DNA of 64,000 nt. It comes from Actinomycetes bacterium (GTDB lineage: Bacteria; Actinomycetota; Actinomycetes; Propionibacteriales; Nocardioidaceae). Position 1 is the stretch's first letter. Every line of letters begins with the position of its first letter. The DNA lies in NCBI GenBank assembly GCA_023460975.1, contig JAEWOG010000068.1:8419-72418 (forward strand), written 5' to 3'. The position numbers were made by a program, and so were the translations under genes. This document shows positions 25,440-34,578 of this stretch, in pieces. The notes under the pieces were generated by a model, which saw only the letters and a program-made list of their open reading frames with translations, was not told where the DNA came from and searched no databases.

Positions 25440-26669
25440 TCACAGGCCCCTGGTCGCGGGGCTGCTGCGCCGGGCGTGCTTGCGTTGTCCGGCGGCGGAG
25501 AGGAAGGCGTTGGCCTGCTCAGCGGCGGAGGCGAGGTGGCGGTCGTCGGGGTGCAGGTAGCCGCGGGTGGTCTCCATCGAGGCGTGCCCGAGGATGTCTT
25601 GGAGGACGTGCAGCGGGATGCCGGCGTCGGCCATCCATGTCGCCCCGGTGTGGCGCAGGCCGTGCCGGGTGAGGTCAGGCAGCCCGAGCTTCGCCACGAC
25701 GCCGTCCCAGTTCGTGGCGTCGCGGACGGTCGCAGTGGTGAGGTAGCCGCCCTTCGGACCGACCAGCAACGAGTCCGCGGGCTCCTTGCCGTCGGTGAGG
25801 CGTTCGAGCACGGGTCGGAGCGGTTCGAGGATCGGCACGCGTCGCTCTTTGCGGCTCTTGGTCGGCTTCGTGACCAGGCCACCCTTGCCGGGGAACGCCT
25901 GTCGGCGGATCATCACGAGGTTCTTGTCGAAGTCGACATCCCCGACCTGCAACCCAGACACCTCTGAGGACCGGGCCGCGAGCAGCGCGGCGAGCATCAC
26001 GAAGTCGCTGTAGGACTGATGCACCTTCCCGCATGCGCGCGCGAGGCGGTTGAGGGTCTTCATGTCCGGGATCGCGTGCGCCCGCGGGGAGGCGTGTTCG
26101 GCGGACTGGCCGCGGAAGGCGTTGCGGTTCAGGCTCCGCTTGGCACGGTTCTTCGCGGGGTTGATCTGGATCAGCCCGTCCCGCACGGCTTCATCGAGCA
26201 CCCGCACGAGCGGGGCGATGGTGTTCTTGATGGTTGAGGAGCCGTGACGCTGTTCCCACTCATCAATGGTGCGGTCGATGATCCCCGCGGTGATCTGGGT
26301 GACCGGCAGATGCCCGAGCGCGGGCAGCACCCGCAGCTTCAGCCCGTACCCGTAGGTCTCACCGGTGGAGGTCGGGTCCAGGCCACGCGCCCACCGGTCG
26401 CCGATGGAGGTGACGAACTCCAGCAGCGTCATGGACACGTCCATGCCCTTGGTCGAGGAGCTGCGGAGCTGGTCGAAGAACGCGTGCGCGGCCGCCTCAT
26501 CCCGCACGATCTCCGATCGGATCACCCGGCGCTTGGTGGTCGGGTCCGTCCACCGGGCGCGGGCGCGGATGCCGTAGGAGCGGCGCTCCATGTCCGTGGA
26601 GACCTTCACACCGATCGGCGGGACCGGCTTGGGCTCGGCGGTCGGCTGCGGCTCAGCTCTCCGGGGCAT
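25440..26669 (-). CDS. int: ICE tyrosine integrase
   Basis: Integrates and excises the element at tRNA-Pro. 409 residues: N-terminal arm-binding region (about 20-75, with RSYGIRARARW), core-binding domain (80-170), catalytic domain with arginine in ARSSEVSGLQ, RHGLRHTG, LGHAS and the tyrosine in TTRGYLH. The ATG at 26669 overlaps the end of the excisionase by 17 nt. A truncated near-identical copy is in the CIME. This complete copy probably serves both elements. Confidence 0.95.
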   Translation of the reverse strand: MPRRAEPQPTAEPKPVPPIGVKVSTDMERRSYGIRARARWTDPTTKRRVIRSEIVRDEAAAHAFFDQLRSSSTKGMDVSMTLLEFVTSIGDRWARGLDPTSTGETYGYGLKLRVLPALGHLPVTQITAGIIDRTIDEWEQRHGSSTIKNTIAPLVRVLDEAVRDGLIQINPAKNRAKRSLNRNAFRGQSAEHASPRAHAIPDMKTLNRLARACGKVHQSYSDFVMLAALLAARSSEVSGLQVGDVDFDKNLVMIRRQAFPGKGGLVTKPTKSRKERRVPILEPLRPVLERLTDGKEPADSLLVGPKGGYLTTATVRDATNWDGVVAKLGLPDLTRHGLRHTGATWMADAGIPLHVLQDILGHASMETTRGYLHPDDRHLASAAEQANAFLSAAGQRKHARRSSPATRGL

Positions 26670-26865
26670 GGTCGTGTTCCAGCTCGCTCAGCCAGCGGTC
26701 CACGGCGTCGAGCCGGTACCGGGCGATCCCGCCGAGGCGTAGGAACGGCGGCCCCGTGCCCGCCGACCGCCACCGCGACAGGGTGGACTCCGAGACCTTC
26801 AAGTACGCCGCGACCTCGCGGCTGTGCATGAGCGGCGACACCACGAGCGTTCCGTCGTCGCTCAT
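26653..26865 (-). CDS. xis: Excisionase / MerR-type helix-turn-helix protein
   Basis: 70-residue DNA-binding protein. SREVAAYLKVSESTLSRWR is a winged-HTH excisionase-type recognition helix, followed by the GPPFLRLGGIARYR wing that is typical of the family. Directly upstream of and overlapping int, and overlapping the DUF4913 stop (ATGA), so expression is coupled. Expected to direct excision. The CIME lacks it. Confidence 0.9.
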   Translation of the reverse strand: MSDDGTLVVSPLMHSREVAAYLKVSESTLSRWRSAGTGPPFLRLGGIARYRLDAVDRWLSELEHDHAPES

Positions 26866-27449
26866 GACAGTTCTCCGGTGTCGGGGTCGAGGGTGCGGTA
26901 GAACGCTTCCTCGGCGTCGCGGCGAGCCTGGACGTCGGCCATGACGAACTCCACAAACTCGGCGTCGCGGTCGATGATCGGCAGGTCCTCGATCGGGTCG
27001 GCGGGTTCCTCACCGGGCCAGACGGTCTGCCGGGTGGGCCGGTCGTGGTCGAGCTTCGTGCCGGACGCAGCGACCCATTCGCGCAGCCGCTGGCGGGCGT
27101 CGGCGAAGTCGCGGTGCCAGCCCAGTGGCGCGGAGCCGTTCTGCTCGGGGTCGTAGGCGCACAGCCAGTGCAGGTGCAGCGCGGACAGCTCCCATAGTAG
27201 CTCCGGGTGGGCGTACCAGGCGGGCGGGATCACCGCGGCGGGCAGACCGTAGGTGTGCCGCAGCCAGTCCACCCACCGGTTCAGCTCCAGCCACTCGACC
27301 TCGGCGTCGTCGGCGTTCAGCAGGTTCCAGTTGATCGGGTGTGGAGGCTCGGCGATCAGTGGGTCCTCGAAGCCCTCGTCGCCGCCGTCCAGCTCCGGGC
27401 CGGGCAGGTCGCCCGTGGTGGCGTCATCGTCGCGGGGATCGTCGGCCAT
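26862..27449 (-). CDS. DUF4913 family protein
   Basis: 195 residues, cytoplasmic, function unknown. Acidic N-terminal 45 residues, then a conserved tryptophan-rich core (NWNLLNADDAEVEWLELNRW, PELLWELSALHLHWLCAYDP) characteristic of DUF4913 proteins carried by actinobacterial ICEs next to the coupling protein. The ATG at 27449 has GGAG 6 nt upstream; the 12-codon longer start lacks one. Linked to xis by ATGA. Confidence 0.8.
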   Translation of the reverse strand: MADDPRDDDATTGDLPGPELDGGDEGFEDPLIAEPPHPINWNLLNADDAEVEWLELNRWVDWLRHTYGLPAAVIPPAWYAHPELLWELSALHLHWLCAYDPEQNGSAPLGWHRDFADARQRLREWVAASGTKLDHDRPTRQTVWPGEEPADPIEDLPIIDRDAEFVEFVMADVQARRDAEEAFYRTLDPDTGELS

Positions 27450-27538
27450 GGTGTGCTCCTGTCTGCTCTCGCGGTCCCCGGTCATGCCGGGGCCTTGCTG
27501 TGGCAGGCAGGTGGGCGCGGAGACGCCTGGGCGTGTGC

Positions 27539-29317
27539 TCAGGTGTCAGAGCGGCGCAGCAGGGCCTCTGTCTGCGCACGGTCCGCGGTGAGCTGGGTGG
27601 CGTCGGGGCGCTGGGGCCACGGGTGCAGGTCGGTGACGATCGGGGGCGCGGAGCGCAGCAGCACGATCCCGGTGCCGAACGGGAGCCGGCGGATGCGGTC
27701 GGGCGGGAAGATTGGCACCCGCCGGACGGAGCGCTGGTTGGAGCGGGTGCCGTGGTCACCCAGCGTCACGGAGTCGGTGTACTCGTCGCGTTCCCCGACC
27801 AGCGCGCTCAGGTCTTGCAGATCGCGGCTGTTGGACGCGCCGCCGAGGATGACCTTCACGATCGACGCGTCCCAGATCGCGCCGGCCTGATGCTCGTTCC
27901 ACTTGTCCCTGGCCTGCGCGAGGGACTGGAGCACTGGCATAGTGGTGATGCCCGAGCCGCCGCCTTCGGCCATGAGCGTCGGCAGCGACGGCAGGGGTGA
28001 GAGGTTGGCTATCTCGTCCAGCGCGAGCAGCATCGGCGGATCGAGCCGCGCGCCGGCCGATCGTGCGGCGAGGCGGCGGGCGGTCTCGATGAGGTCTTCC
28101 ACGAGCGCCGCGACGAGCGCGGCGCTGGCCCCCGCGCCGGACCCGGTGGCCAGGAGGAACAGGGTGCCCTTGTGCTGGATGAAGTGCTCGGGGTCGAATC
28201 CTCCACCTGGGCCGGGTGAGACGGCATCGAGCACTCGGGGGTCGGCGAGCGATCCGAGGGCGAGGGACACGCCTTGCCAGATGGAGTCGCGGGTGCGGGG
28301 GTCGGAGTCGATCATCGCTTCCAGAGACTCGGCCCATCCGGTCGCCGCCTGGCTCGAGCCGGTCAGGATCGCCACCGCGTCGGCAGCGGCGGTCGGGTCG
28401 AGGGTCCAGCGGAACAGCTCGGCCGGTGGGCGGTGGTCGATCGCGGCGGCGTGCAGGAGCGCTTGCAGCGCGGCGCGGGTCTTGCCTTCCCAGAACCCGC
28501 CGCCGTCGACGCCGCCGGATGAGAGGCCGGTTCCGGCGGCGAGCCCGGTGGCGCGGATCATCGCGGTCTGCGGGGACTCACAGCCACGGATCGGTGACCA
28601 CCGCATCCCCGCGGGCAAGCCTTCGGCGAGGTGCTGGGGGTCGAAGATCGCGACCGGCCCGACCCGGCTGCGGGCGCGCAGGGTCGCGGTCAGGTTGTCC
28701 GGGCGGGTCGAGGTCACCACGACGGCACCGGGGGCGTCGAGGATCGCGGGGATCACCAGGTGCAGGCCCTTGCCGGAGCGGGGCGGCCCGATGACCATGA
28801 TCGAGTCCTCCACCGACGCCCACACGCCGGTGCCCTTGGAGGCGCCGAGCCGGTAGCCGACATCTTGCGGGCGTGGATCATCCAAGCCCGGGCGGAGGTT
28901 CCCGGCGCGGCGCAGCAGCGCCTTCTCGGACGCGGCGGCAGCGACCTCATGCCGGGTGGCGATGCCCGCCATCCGGCGCGGGTCTTGCTCGACTCGGTGC
29001 GTGTGACGGCGCAGCCGCGACCAGACCCACACGCCGCCGGTGATGAGCACGGCGAGCAGGAGGCCCGTGACGAGCCAGTAGACGACCGGGCTCATGCCGG
29101 GCGCGTCCAGGGCGCCAGCGGGATCGCTCGGATCGAACAGCACACCGATCCCGGACGCGGGACCACCGGCGGGCTGGCTCGTGCCGGTGAAGAATGCCGC
29201 GACGGAGCCGGCGCCGCGGAGCACCAAGGCGACGCCGAACAGGCCGACCAGCCCGATCATCGCCGCGTTGGTCAGCTCATCACCGAACGAGCCGGTCTGC
29301 CGGCCCTGACAGTTCAT
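27539..29317 (-). CDS. Type IV coupling protein (TraG/VirD4, TraM-recognition domain)
   Basis: Inner-membrane ATPase that brings the relaxase-DNA complex to the T4SS. 592 residues. Two N-terminal membrane segments (about 17-38 and 83-103), Walker A GPPRSGKG near residue 177, Walker B LLALDEIANL, then a TraM-recognition region with TTMPVLQSLAQAR. Its ATG overlaps the stop of the upstream 170-residue gene. Assignment by family motifs is strong. Confidence 0.92.
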   Translation of the reverse strand: MNCQGRQTGSFGDELTNAAMIGLVGLFGVALVLRGAGSVAAFFTGTSQPAGGPASGIGVLFDPSDPAGALDAPGMSPVVYWLVTGLLLAVLITGGVWVWSRLRRHTHRVEQDPRRMAGIATRHEVAAAASEKALLRRAGNLRPGLDDPRPQDVGYRLGASKGTGVWASVEDSIMVIGPPRSGKGLHLVIPAILDAPGAVVVTSTRPDNLTATLRARSRVGPVAIFDPQHLAEGLPAGMRWSPIRGCESPQTAMIRATGLAAGTGLSSGGVDGGGFWEGKTRAALQALLHAAAIDHRPPAELFRWTLDPTAAADAVAILTGSSQAATGWAESLEAMIDSDPRTRDSIWQGVSLALGSLADPRVLDAVSPGPGGGFDPEHFIQHKGTLFLLATGSGAGASAALVAALVEDLIETARRLAARSAGARLDPPMLLALDEIANLSPLPSLPTLMAEGGGSGITTMPVLQSLAQARDKWNEHQAGAIWDASIVKVILGGASNSRDLQDLSALVGERDEYTDSVTLGDHGTRSNQRSVRRVPIFPPDRIRRLPFGTGIVLLRSAPPIVTDLHPWPQRPDATQLTADRAQTEALLRRSDT

Positions 29318-29826
29318 GGCAGCCGCCGGATGATCGTGGTGCCGGAGATGCGGCCGAACAGCAGCACCTCCACGACGCCGCCCGCAGCGTCCGGCCCGAG
29401 CCGGTCCGGGTCGACCAGGGCGCGGGCCGTGCCGGTGCCGGACACGTCGGTGTGCCCGGTGACGACGGCGACCGCCACGTCCTCTCCGGGAACGAACCCG
29501 TCACCTTCGACGGCGTGGAACGCAGGCCGCGGTGTCGGTTCCTCAGGCTCAGGCGTCGGGTGGGGTGCTCGGCGACGTCGGGTCGCGATGATGTCGGTGA
29601 AAGTCGTCCCGTCTGCCTCGCGGACCTCGACCCGCGCCGGAGTCGTCCGGTCATCCGTGGCGCGGTCGATGATCTGCCCGAACGAGGCTCGCCGCCACGG
29701 CGGCGCGAACGGGTCGGGGTCCAGCCGTATCCCGTCGACGGTGACGGCCACGGTGCCGTCCTTGCGCACGTCGAGCACGACGAGCGGAATGGACACGGGG
29801 ACGGATTCGGGCTCGGCTCTCCTCAT
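29314..29826 (-). CDS. Hypothetical ICE protein (transfer region)
   Basis: 170 residues, no family recognised. N-terminal strand-rich segment (VVLDVRKDGTVAVTVDGI), a basic-proline linker near residues 80-100, and a C-terminal beta-rich segment. No signal peptide. Lies between the VirB4-like ATPase and the coupling protein, overlapping the latter, so it probably belongs to the transfer machinery. Confidence 0.75.
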   Translation of the reverse strand: MRRAEPESVPVSIPLVVLDVRKDGTVAVTVDGIRLDPDPFAPPWRRASFGQIIDRATDDRTTPARVEVREADGTTFTDIIATRRRRAPHPTPEPEEPTPRPAFHAVEGDGFVPGEDVAVAVVTGHTDVSGTGTARALVDPDRLGPDAAGGVVEVLLFGRISGTTIIRRLP

Positions 29827-29865
29827 AACGGCGAGGTGGGCCAGCAGCGGACTGCCGCCGCTTGT

Positions 29866-31368
29866 TCAGGATTCGTGACCCTGCGCAGAGCCGGTCATGC
29901 GGGCGGTGGTGTCGAACGCGGCCAGTTCGGCGGGATGAAGCTGGTGCTGGACGACGAAGCTGCGGTCCTTGATCCGCCAGAGCCCTTGCCCGGTGCCCAG
30001 TCCCGGCAGGAGGCGTTGCTCGGTGCCGGTGAGCCCGAGCGTGGTGGCGGTGGGGCCGAGCTGGTCGGTCTCTTGCCGGTAGACGATCCGGGTCTCCGCG
30101 TTCGCCAGCAGCGAGTTCGCCAGAGCACGGTTCGCTGAGCCGAGGTCACCGACGTTCTCCAGGTCGGTGAGCTTGTGGAACACGAGCAGGTTCGCCAGGC
30201 CGTAGTGGCGGGCGAGCCGCCAGTGCGCGTCCATCCGGCGCAGCAGCGCCGGGTGCGACATCAGCCGCCATGCCTCGTCGTAGATGACCCAGCGTCGGCC
30301 GCCGTTCGGATCGAGGAGGGCGGCTTCCATCCACGCCGACGAACAGGTCATCAGCACCGAGATCAAGGTGGAGTTCTCGGTGACGCGGGACAGGTCCAGG
30401 CTGACCATCGGCAGCGTCGGGTCGAACCTCACCGTCGACGGGCCGTCGAACAGCCCGGCCAGGTCACCGGCGACGAGCCGCCGCAGCGCGTGCCCGACTT
30501 GACGGCCATCCTCAGCAAGTCGGCCGTCTGGATCGTCGGCCGGGTCTGGGCGCAGCAGTCGGTCGACCACCATCGGCAGGATCGGCACGTCAGCGTCGCG
30601 CACCGCGCCGGCCAGGGCGGTGTCGATCGCGGTGTGTTCCAGCGGAGCGAGCGGCCTAGCCAGGACGGTCTCGGTGAGCGCGCCGAGCAGGTCGCGGCGC
30701 CGCGCAGCCAGCGTGGTCGCCCACTCCTGATCGGAGAGGCCACCGGGACGGTAGCCCTCATCGAGCGGGTTGAGCCTGTTGCCCATCCCGTGTCCCAGGA
30801 TGATCGCTTTCCCGCCGACCGCTTCGGCGACGCCGGTGTGTTCTCCTTTGGGGTCGCCGGGAACGTAGACGCGGTAGCCGAACGGCAGGCTGCGGGTGTA
30901 GAGGCTCTTGGCGAGCGAGGACTTTCCGGAGCCGACGATCCCGGCGAGGACCAGGTTCGGGGCGGTGATGATGCCCCGCCGGTACAGCACCCACGGGTCG
31001 TAGACGAACGAGGACCCGGAGTAGAGGTCCTGGCCAATGAACATGCCCTGCGGCCCGAGACCTGCTTCGGCCAGGAACGGGTAGTGGCCGGCGAGGACGG
31101 CGCTGGTGTCCTGGTGCCGAGGCAGCCGGAACCTCCCCGGCGTGCGGAGCGCGGCTGGTCCGGGTTCGCCGGCCGAGGGCAGGTAGACCGTGGCACGCCG
31201 TTCGGCGCGCTTCGCCTCCAGCTTCGCGCGGGCGGTGGCCTTCTCCGCCTGCCGTTGCTCGGCGACGAGCCGGGCGGCTGCTTGTCGCCGCTGCTTTCGC
31301 AGCCGCCGTCGTTCGGAGGCCGGTGCGACGAGGACGGCGGTGTGCAGCTTCTCGTCCCGGTTCACCAC
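29866..31368 (-). CDS. VirB4/TraC-like conjugation ATPase
   Basis: Cytoplasmic ATPase energising the T4SS. 500 residues. The basic coiled N-terminus (residues 20-60, arginine/alanine-rich) is followed by Walker A GIVGSGKS (143-150) and Walker B RWVIYDEAWRLM near 355. The usual VirB4 N-terminal domain is missing here and appears to be provided by the separate SCO6880 protein, as in other actinobacterial ICEs. GTG start overlapping the upstream stop. Confidence 0.9.
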   Translation of the reverse strand: MVNRDEKLHTAVLVAPASERRRLRKQRRQAAARLVAEQRQAEKATARAKLEAKRAERRATVYLPSAGEPGPAALRTPGRFRLPRHQDTSAVLAGHYPFLAEAGLGPQGMFIGQDLYSGSSFVYDPWVLYRRGIITAPNLVLAGIVGSGKSSLAKSLYTRSLPFGYRVYVPGDPKGEHTGVAEAVGGKAIILGHGMGNRLNPLDEGYRPGGLSDQEWATTLAARRRDLLGALTETVLARPLAPLEHTAIDTALAGAVRDADVPILPMVVDRLLRPDPADDPDGRLAEDGRQVGHALRRLVAGDLAGLFDGPSTVRFDPTLPMVSLDLSRVTENSTLISVLMTCSSAWMEAALLDPNGGRRWVIYDEAWRLMSHPALLRRMDAHWRLARHYGLANLLVFHKLTDLENVGDLGSANRALANSLLANAETRIVYRQETDQLGPTATTLGLTGTEQRLLPGLGTGQGLWRIKDRSFVVQHQLHPAELAAFDTTARMTGSAQGHES

Positions 31369-32153
31369 GAGAGCCCTCGGGTCTGCTTGACGGCGGCGAC
31401 GCCGGGATGCTCGAACCAGCTGCCGTCCCGGACTCCGCTGTGCCGTCTTGCGGTGTCGCGTCCGGCTGGGCGGTCCGGAGGTGGGACGGGGGTGTCGTCG
31501 GTTGGGTCGATCGCATGGTCGGCGGGGATCAGGTGCCGCCGGTAGAGGGCGACGTGCCCGGCCTGCGGGTTGTAGGACATCGCGTAGTCGCCGGTCTCGG
31601 CCTGCCGGTCCCCGGCATAGACAGGGGCGTGGTCGTGAACATCGCCGTTCTCCAAGGCGGCGTCGGTGGTCTCGTCGCCGTAGTCCCAGCCGGACAGATG
31701 CTCGATCCCCGCCTCGACGCCGTCACGGTCGATGAGGTCGAGAACCCGGTCGGCGTCCTCGCCTTGCAGGAACACGACCCCCACCCAACGATCAACGAGT
31801 TGCGTCGGTGGGTTCCAGACGATCCGGCCGGAATGACTCATCGCGGCGTTGAGCCGGTCGTGGGCCTGGTCGATGAGCGTGCCGGCCTGGTGCAGCTCGT
31901 CGGCCGCCGACACCGCCTCGACCGCACCGCCGGCCGGGTCGCGTGCTTCGTCGGTCACCTGATGCTGCTGGTTCAGGTGGGCGGTGGCGAGCTGGTCCAG
32001 GACTTGCCGGAGCGAGCGCGCCCCTGCCAGCAGGTCACCGATCACCGCGTACGTGTCGGCCGGGTGGTCGAAGCTGCGGGTGGCGTGCGCGAGCCCACGC
32101 AACGCCTCGGACGCCTCGGCGGCATCGCGAGCGGGATCGGTGAACGTGGGCAT
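31362..32153 (-). CDS. Hypothetical ICE transfer-region protein
   Basis: 263 residues, no membrane segment. The N-terminal half is helical (LRGLAHATRSFDHPADTYAV, QVLDQLATAHLNQQHQVTD); the middle has WVGVVFLQGEDADRVLDLID. This type recurs upstream of the VirB4-like gene in related ICEs, but no function is known to me. The ATG at 32153 has GGAG 6 nt upstream; longer starts would run into the promoter of the divergent DUF4062 gene. Coupled downstream to the VirB4-like gene. Confidence 0.75.
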   Translation of the reverse strand: MPTFTDPARDAAEASEALRGLAHATRSFDHPADTYAVIGDLLAGARSLRQVLDQLATAHLNQQHQVTDEARDPAGGAVEAVSAADELHQAGTLIDQAHDRLNAAMSHSGRIVWNPPTQLVDRWVGVVFLQGEDADRVLDLIDRDGVEAGIEHLSGWDYGDETTDAALENGDVHDHAPVYAGDRQAETGDYAMSYNPQAGHVALYRRHLIPADHAIDPTDDTPVPPPDRPAGRDTARRHSGVRDGSWFEHPGVAAVKQTRGLSW

Positions 32154-32218
32154 CGCGGTCTCCATCACTTGGTTGCCCGCCAGGTGCGCTTCGCCGGACC
32201 GCTGTCCGTCCCTCTCCG

Positions 32219-32224
32219 TAGGCT
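32219..32224 (+). promoter_or_regulatory. Leaderless promoter of the DUF4062 gene
   Basis: TAGGCT ends 7 nt before the ATG at 32232, showing that this inserted gene carries its own promoter rather than relying on the tra operon, which runs the other way. Confidence 0.55.
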
Positions 32225-32231
32225 TGTAGCC

Positions 32232-33092
32232 ATGCCCTATGTCGCCACTGTGTTGCGCGTGATGATCGCCTCGCCCTCTGATGTGCCGGAGGCTCGCGAT
32301 GCTGTAGAGAAGGCGGTACACGGCTGGAACGACGCGAACGCGAGGAACAAGGGCGTGATCCTCCAACCGTGGCGTTGGGAAACCTCAGCGGTGCCGGTCA
32401 TGGGCGCTCACCCGCAGAAGCTGATCAATGCACAAGGCGTCGATGATTCGGACATCGTGTTCGCGCTGTTCGGCGGACGACTCGGCTCACCGACACCTGA
32501 CGCGATCTCGGGAACCGCCGAGGAAGTAGACCGAGCGCTGGAGCTAGGCAAACCTGTTCATCTCTACTTCTCGACCGCTGCTCTCCCGAACGACATCGAT
32601 ACCGCGCAGCTCGATGCCTTGCGGGCCTTCAAGAAGGACATGCAGGACCGCGGACTCCTCGGCGAGTTCAACAATCCCGAACAGCTCAATCACGAGGTCT
32701 GGAAAGCGATCGAGCACGACATCGTGGCCCTGAAACTCGACGCGACACCCGCCGTGCAGTCACAGCCAAGCGGAGTGGACTTCCTGGTTCAGCCCCATCA
32801 AGAGCGCGAAGTCTCGGGAGTGAACTCGAAGGGTGCACCGCGCTACACGACGAAGCACTGGCTCGACATCACAAACACTGGCGATCGCGACGCGGAAGGC
32901 GTTCTGTTCGAGAGCGTTGGCGAGGACAGTGCCATGTTCATCGCTGGCCCGGAAGGATCCACCACGATCCACCGTGGCCAGACCCGGCGCCTGCCGGTGA
33001 TGTTCACCTTCGGAGGGTCGGGTGACCCGGTTCTTCGCATCCAATGGGTCGAAGATGATGACGCCAAGCACCGAGACTTCCACGTTGGGTAG
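32232..33092 (+). CDS. DUF4062 (TIR-like) protein with C-terminal beta-sandwich
   Basis: 286 residues. Residues 1-160 match DUF4062: VMIASPSDVPEARDAV, then DSDIVFALFGGRLGSPT, and GTAEEVDRALELGKPVHLYF, a fold related to TIR and nucleoside deoxyribosyltransferases with a glutamate where the family catalytic acid sits. Residues about 170-286 look like an Ig-like/CARDB sandwich (LDITNTGDRDAEGVLFES). Opposite in strand to, and splitting, the tra operon, with its own leaderless promoter and more AT-rich codons: acquired cargo. A nucleotide-cleaving defence effector is plausible but unproven. Confidence 0.75.
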   Translation: MPYVATVLRVMIASPSDVPEARDAVEKAVHGWNDANARNKGVILQPWRWETSAVPVMGAHPQKLINAQGVDDSDIVFALFGGRLGSPTPDAISGTAEEVDRALELGKPVHLYFSTAALPNDIDTAQLDALRAFKKDMQDRGLLGEFNNPEQLNHEVWKAIEHDIVALKLDATPAVQSQPSGVDFLVQPHQEREVSGVNSKGAPRYTTKHWLDITNTGDRDAEGVLFESVGEDSAMFIAGPEGSTTIHRGQTRRLPVMFTFGGSGDPVLRIQWVEDDDAKHRDFHVG

Positions 33093-33102
33093 TCACCTGT
33101 AG

Positions 33103-34572
33103 CTACACCGTGCGGCACAGCGGGAGCGCCGCCGCGGTGAACGCTGCGGCTTGCTGGCCGATGAGCCGGCGGGTCTCGCAGGAGGCTTGGATCGCGGACT
33201 GCTCGATCGCGGCGACTGCGGCTTCCAGGTCATCGAGGGTGGGCGCGGTGATGCTGATGAGGCCGGAGACGCGGAGCACGCCGTGTCCGGCGGTGAGGTC
33301 GGCTTCCTGTTGGAGCACGTCGTGGTACTCGGCGGTTTGGGCGGCGTCCTCGATCTGTCCCATCCGTGCGCGCTGGGCGGCATCGGAGAGGTGTTCGACC
33401 TTCTTCTTGCGGATGTCGCGGGCGGCCTGGTCCGATCGCATCGGGGTGTAGAGCAGTGAGACGGAGCGTTGGATGCCGGTGGACAGCAGTACGGGGGCGA
33501 GGAAGCCCGGGTAGACCATGCTCCGGGGCCATTCGGCGACCCACAGGACGGTGTGCCAGGCCGAGTCGGTGCGCAGGCTGCCCCAGGTCTCGGTGACCGC
33601 GACCGGGCCGGCGGTGGCGAGGTCTTGCCCGAGCTTCCCGTGCCGCTCCAGCGTGGCGGCGACGGCCGGGTCGTAGGCCGAGCGCAGGATCACCGCGACC
33701 TGGCCGGGGCCGAGCCACCCGACCGGGGTCAGGTCGGCCGACCGCAGCGCGGCGGTCAGGGTCGCCATCTCTTGGCGCAGGACCGCGGCGGCGCCGCGGA
33801 TGCCGCCGCCGGCGGTCCTGATCTGCCGGGCTGCGGTCTTCATGTCCAGTGAGAGGCTGATCGTGGTGGCGTGCCGTTCCCCGGCGGGACCGGCTCGTTC
33901 GATCAGCTCGGTGTAGGTGGTCGCGGCCCAGGAGTCGTCGGCGGTGCCGTGCTCGGCCCACCATTCGGCCAGTCCGGTCCCGGAGTCCGGCAGCGTCCGC
34001 TCCAAGACTTGCAGGGTCGCGATCCGCCCGGATCGGCAGACTGTGGCGAGCACCCGCCCCCAGGAGGTGACCCGGCGTTCCTGCTCGCCGGGGTCGAGCA
34101 GCACGAACGCGGGATGGGTGACTTCGCAGACCACGGTGAGGGTGGACTGGCGGGGGTCGTGGATCATGCATGCCCCGGTCTCGGGGTCCAGATGCTCGCG
34201 CAGCCGGGCCATGTCGCCGGGCATGGCGAGGTTCCCGACCGGGCGCGGGGTGACGATCCGCCGGCGGTACAGCAGTTGCCCGCCGGTGGAGCGCCACAGC
34301 CACCAGCAGGCGACGGGCAGCCATTCGACCATCGGCCGCCCGGCGACGGGCACCCAGGTCAGCACCGCGGCGAGCAGCCAGATCGGGGCGGTGTAGGCCA
34401 GCAGCATCCCGGCTCCGCCGTAGAACGCCGTCAGTACGGCCAGCCCGCCGATGCCGAGGGTGATGAGCTGTGAGACTGAGAGCCCCAGCAGCACGCCCCG
34501 GCGGGTGAGGCGGGAGAACTTCACCGGCGTCAGTTCACTGCCCGGAACCTTCTGATCTGTCGTGGTGGGCAT
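33103..34572 (-). CDS. SCO6880 family T4SS protein
   Basis: 489 residues. Two adjacent N-terminal membrane segments (about 29-48 and 52-72) like VirB3/PrgI, then a large soluble domain corresponding to the N-terminal part of VirB4 (SWGRVLATVCRSGRIATLQV, TTISLSLDMKTAARQI). Together with the shorter VirB4-like ATPase downstream it makes a split VirB3-VirB4 module. The ATG at 34572 has AAAGGAG upstream and follows trbL by 6 nt. Confidence 0.88.
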   Translation of the reverse strand: MPTTTDQKVPGSELTPVKFSRLTRRGVLLGLSVSQLITLGIGGLAVLTAFYGGAGMLLAYTAPIWLLAAVLTWVPVAGRPMVEWLPVACWWLWRSTGGQLLYRRRIVTPRPVGNLAMPGDMARLREHLDPETGACMIHDPRQSTLTVVCEVTHPAFVLLDPGEQERRVTSWGRVLATVCRSGRIATLQVLERTLPDSGTGLAEWWAEHGTADDSWAATTYTELIERAGPAGERHATTISLSLDMKTAARQIRTAGGGIRGAAAVLRQEMATLTAALRSADLTPVGWLGPGQVAVILRSAYDPAVAATLERHGKLGQDLATAGPVAVTETWGSLRTDSAWHTVLWVAEWPRSMVYPGFLAPVLLSTGIQRSVSLLYTPMRSDQAARDIRKKKVEHLSDAAQRARMGQIEDAAQTAEYHDVLQQEADLTAGHGVLRVSGLISITAPTLDDLEAAVAAIEQSAIQASCETRRLIGQQAAAFTAAALPLCRTV

Positions 34573-34578
34573 GGCCGA

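Noticed and set aside
31323..32231. Long open frame extending the DUF4062 protein upstream by about 300 codons
   Set aside because: It is antisense to the 263-residue tra protein and the VirB4-like gene; homology and the leaderless promoter both start at 32232.
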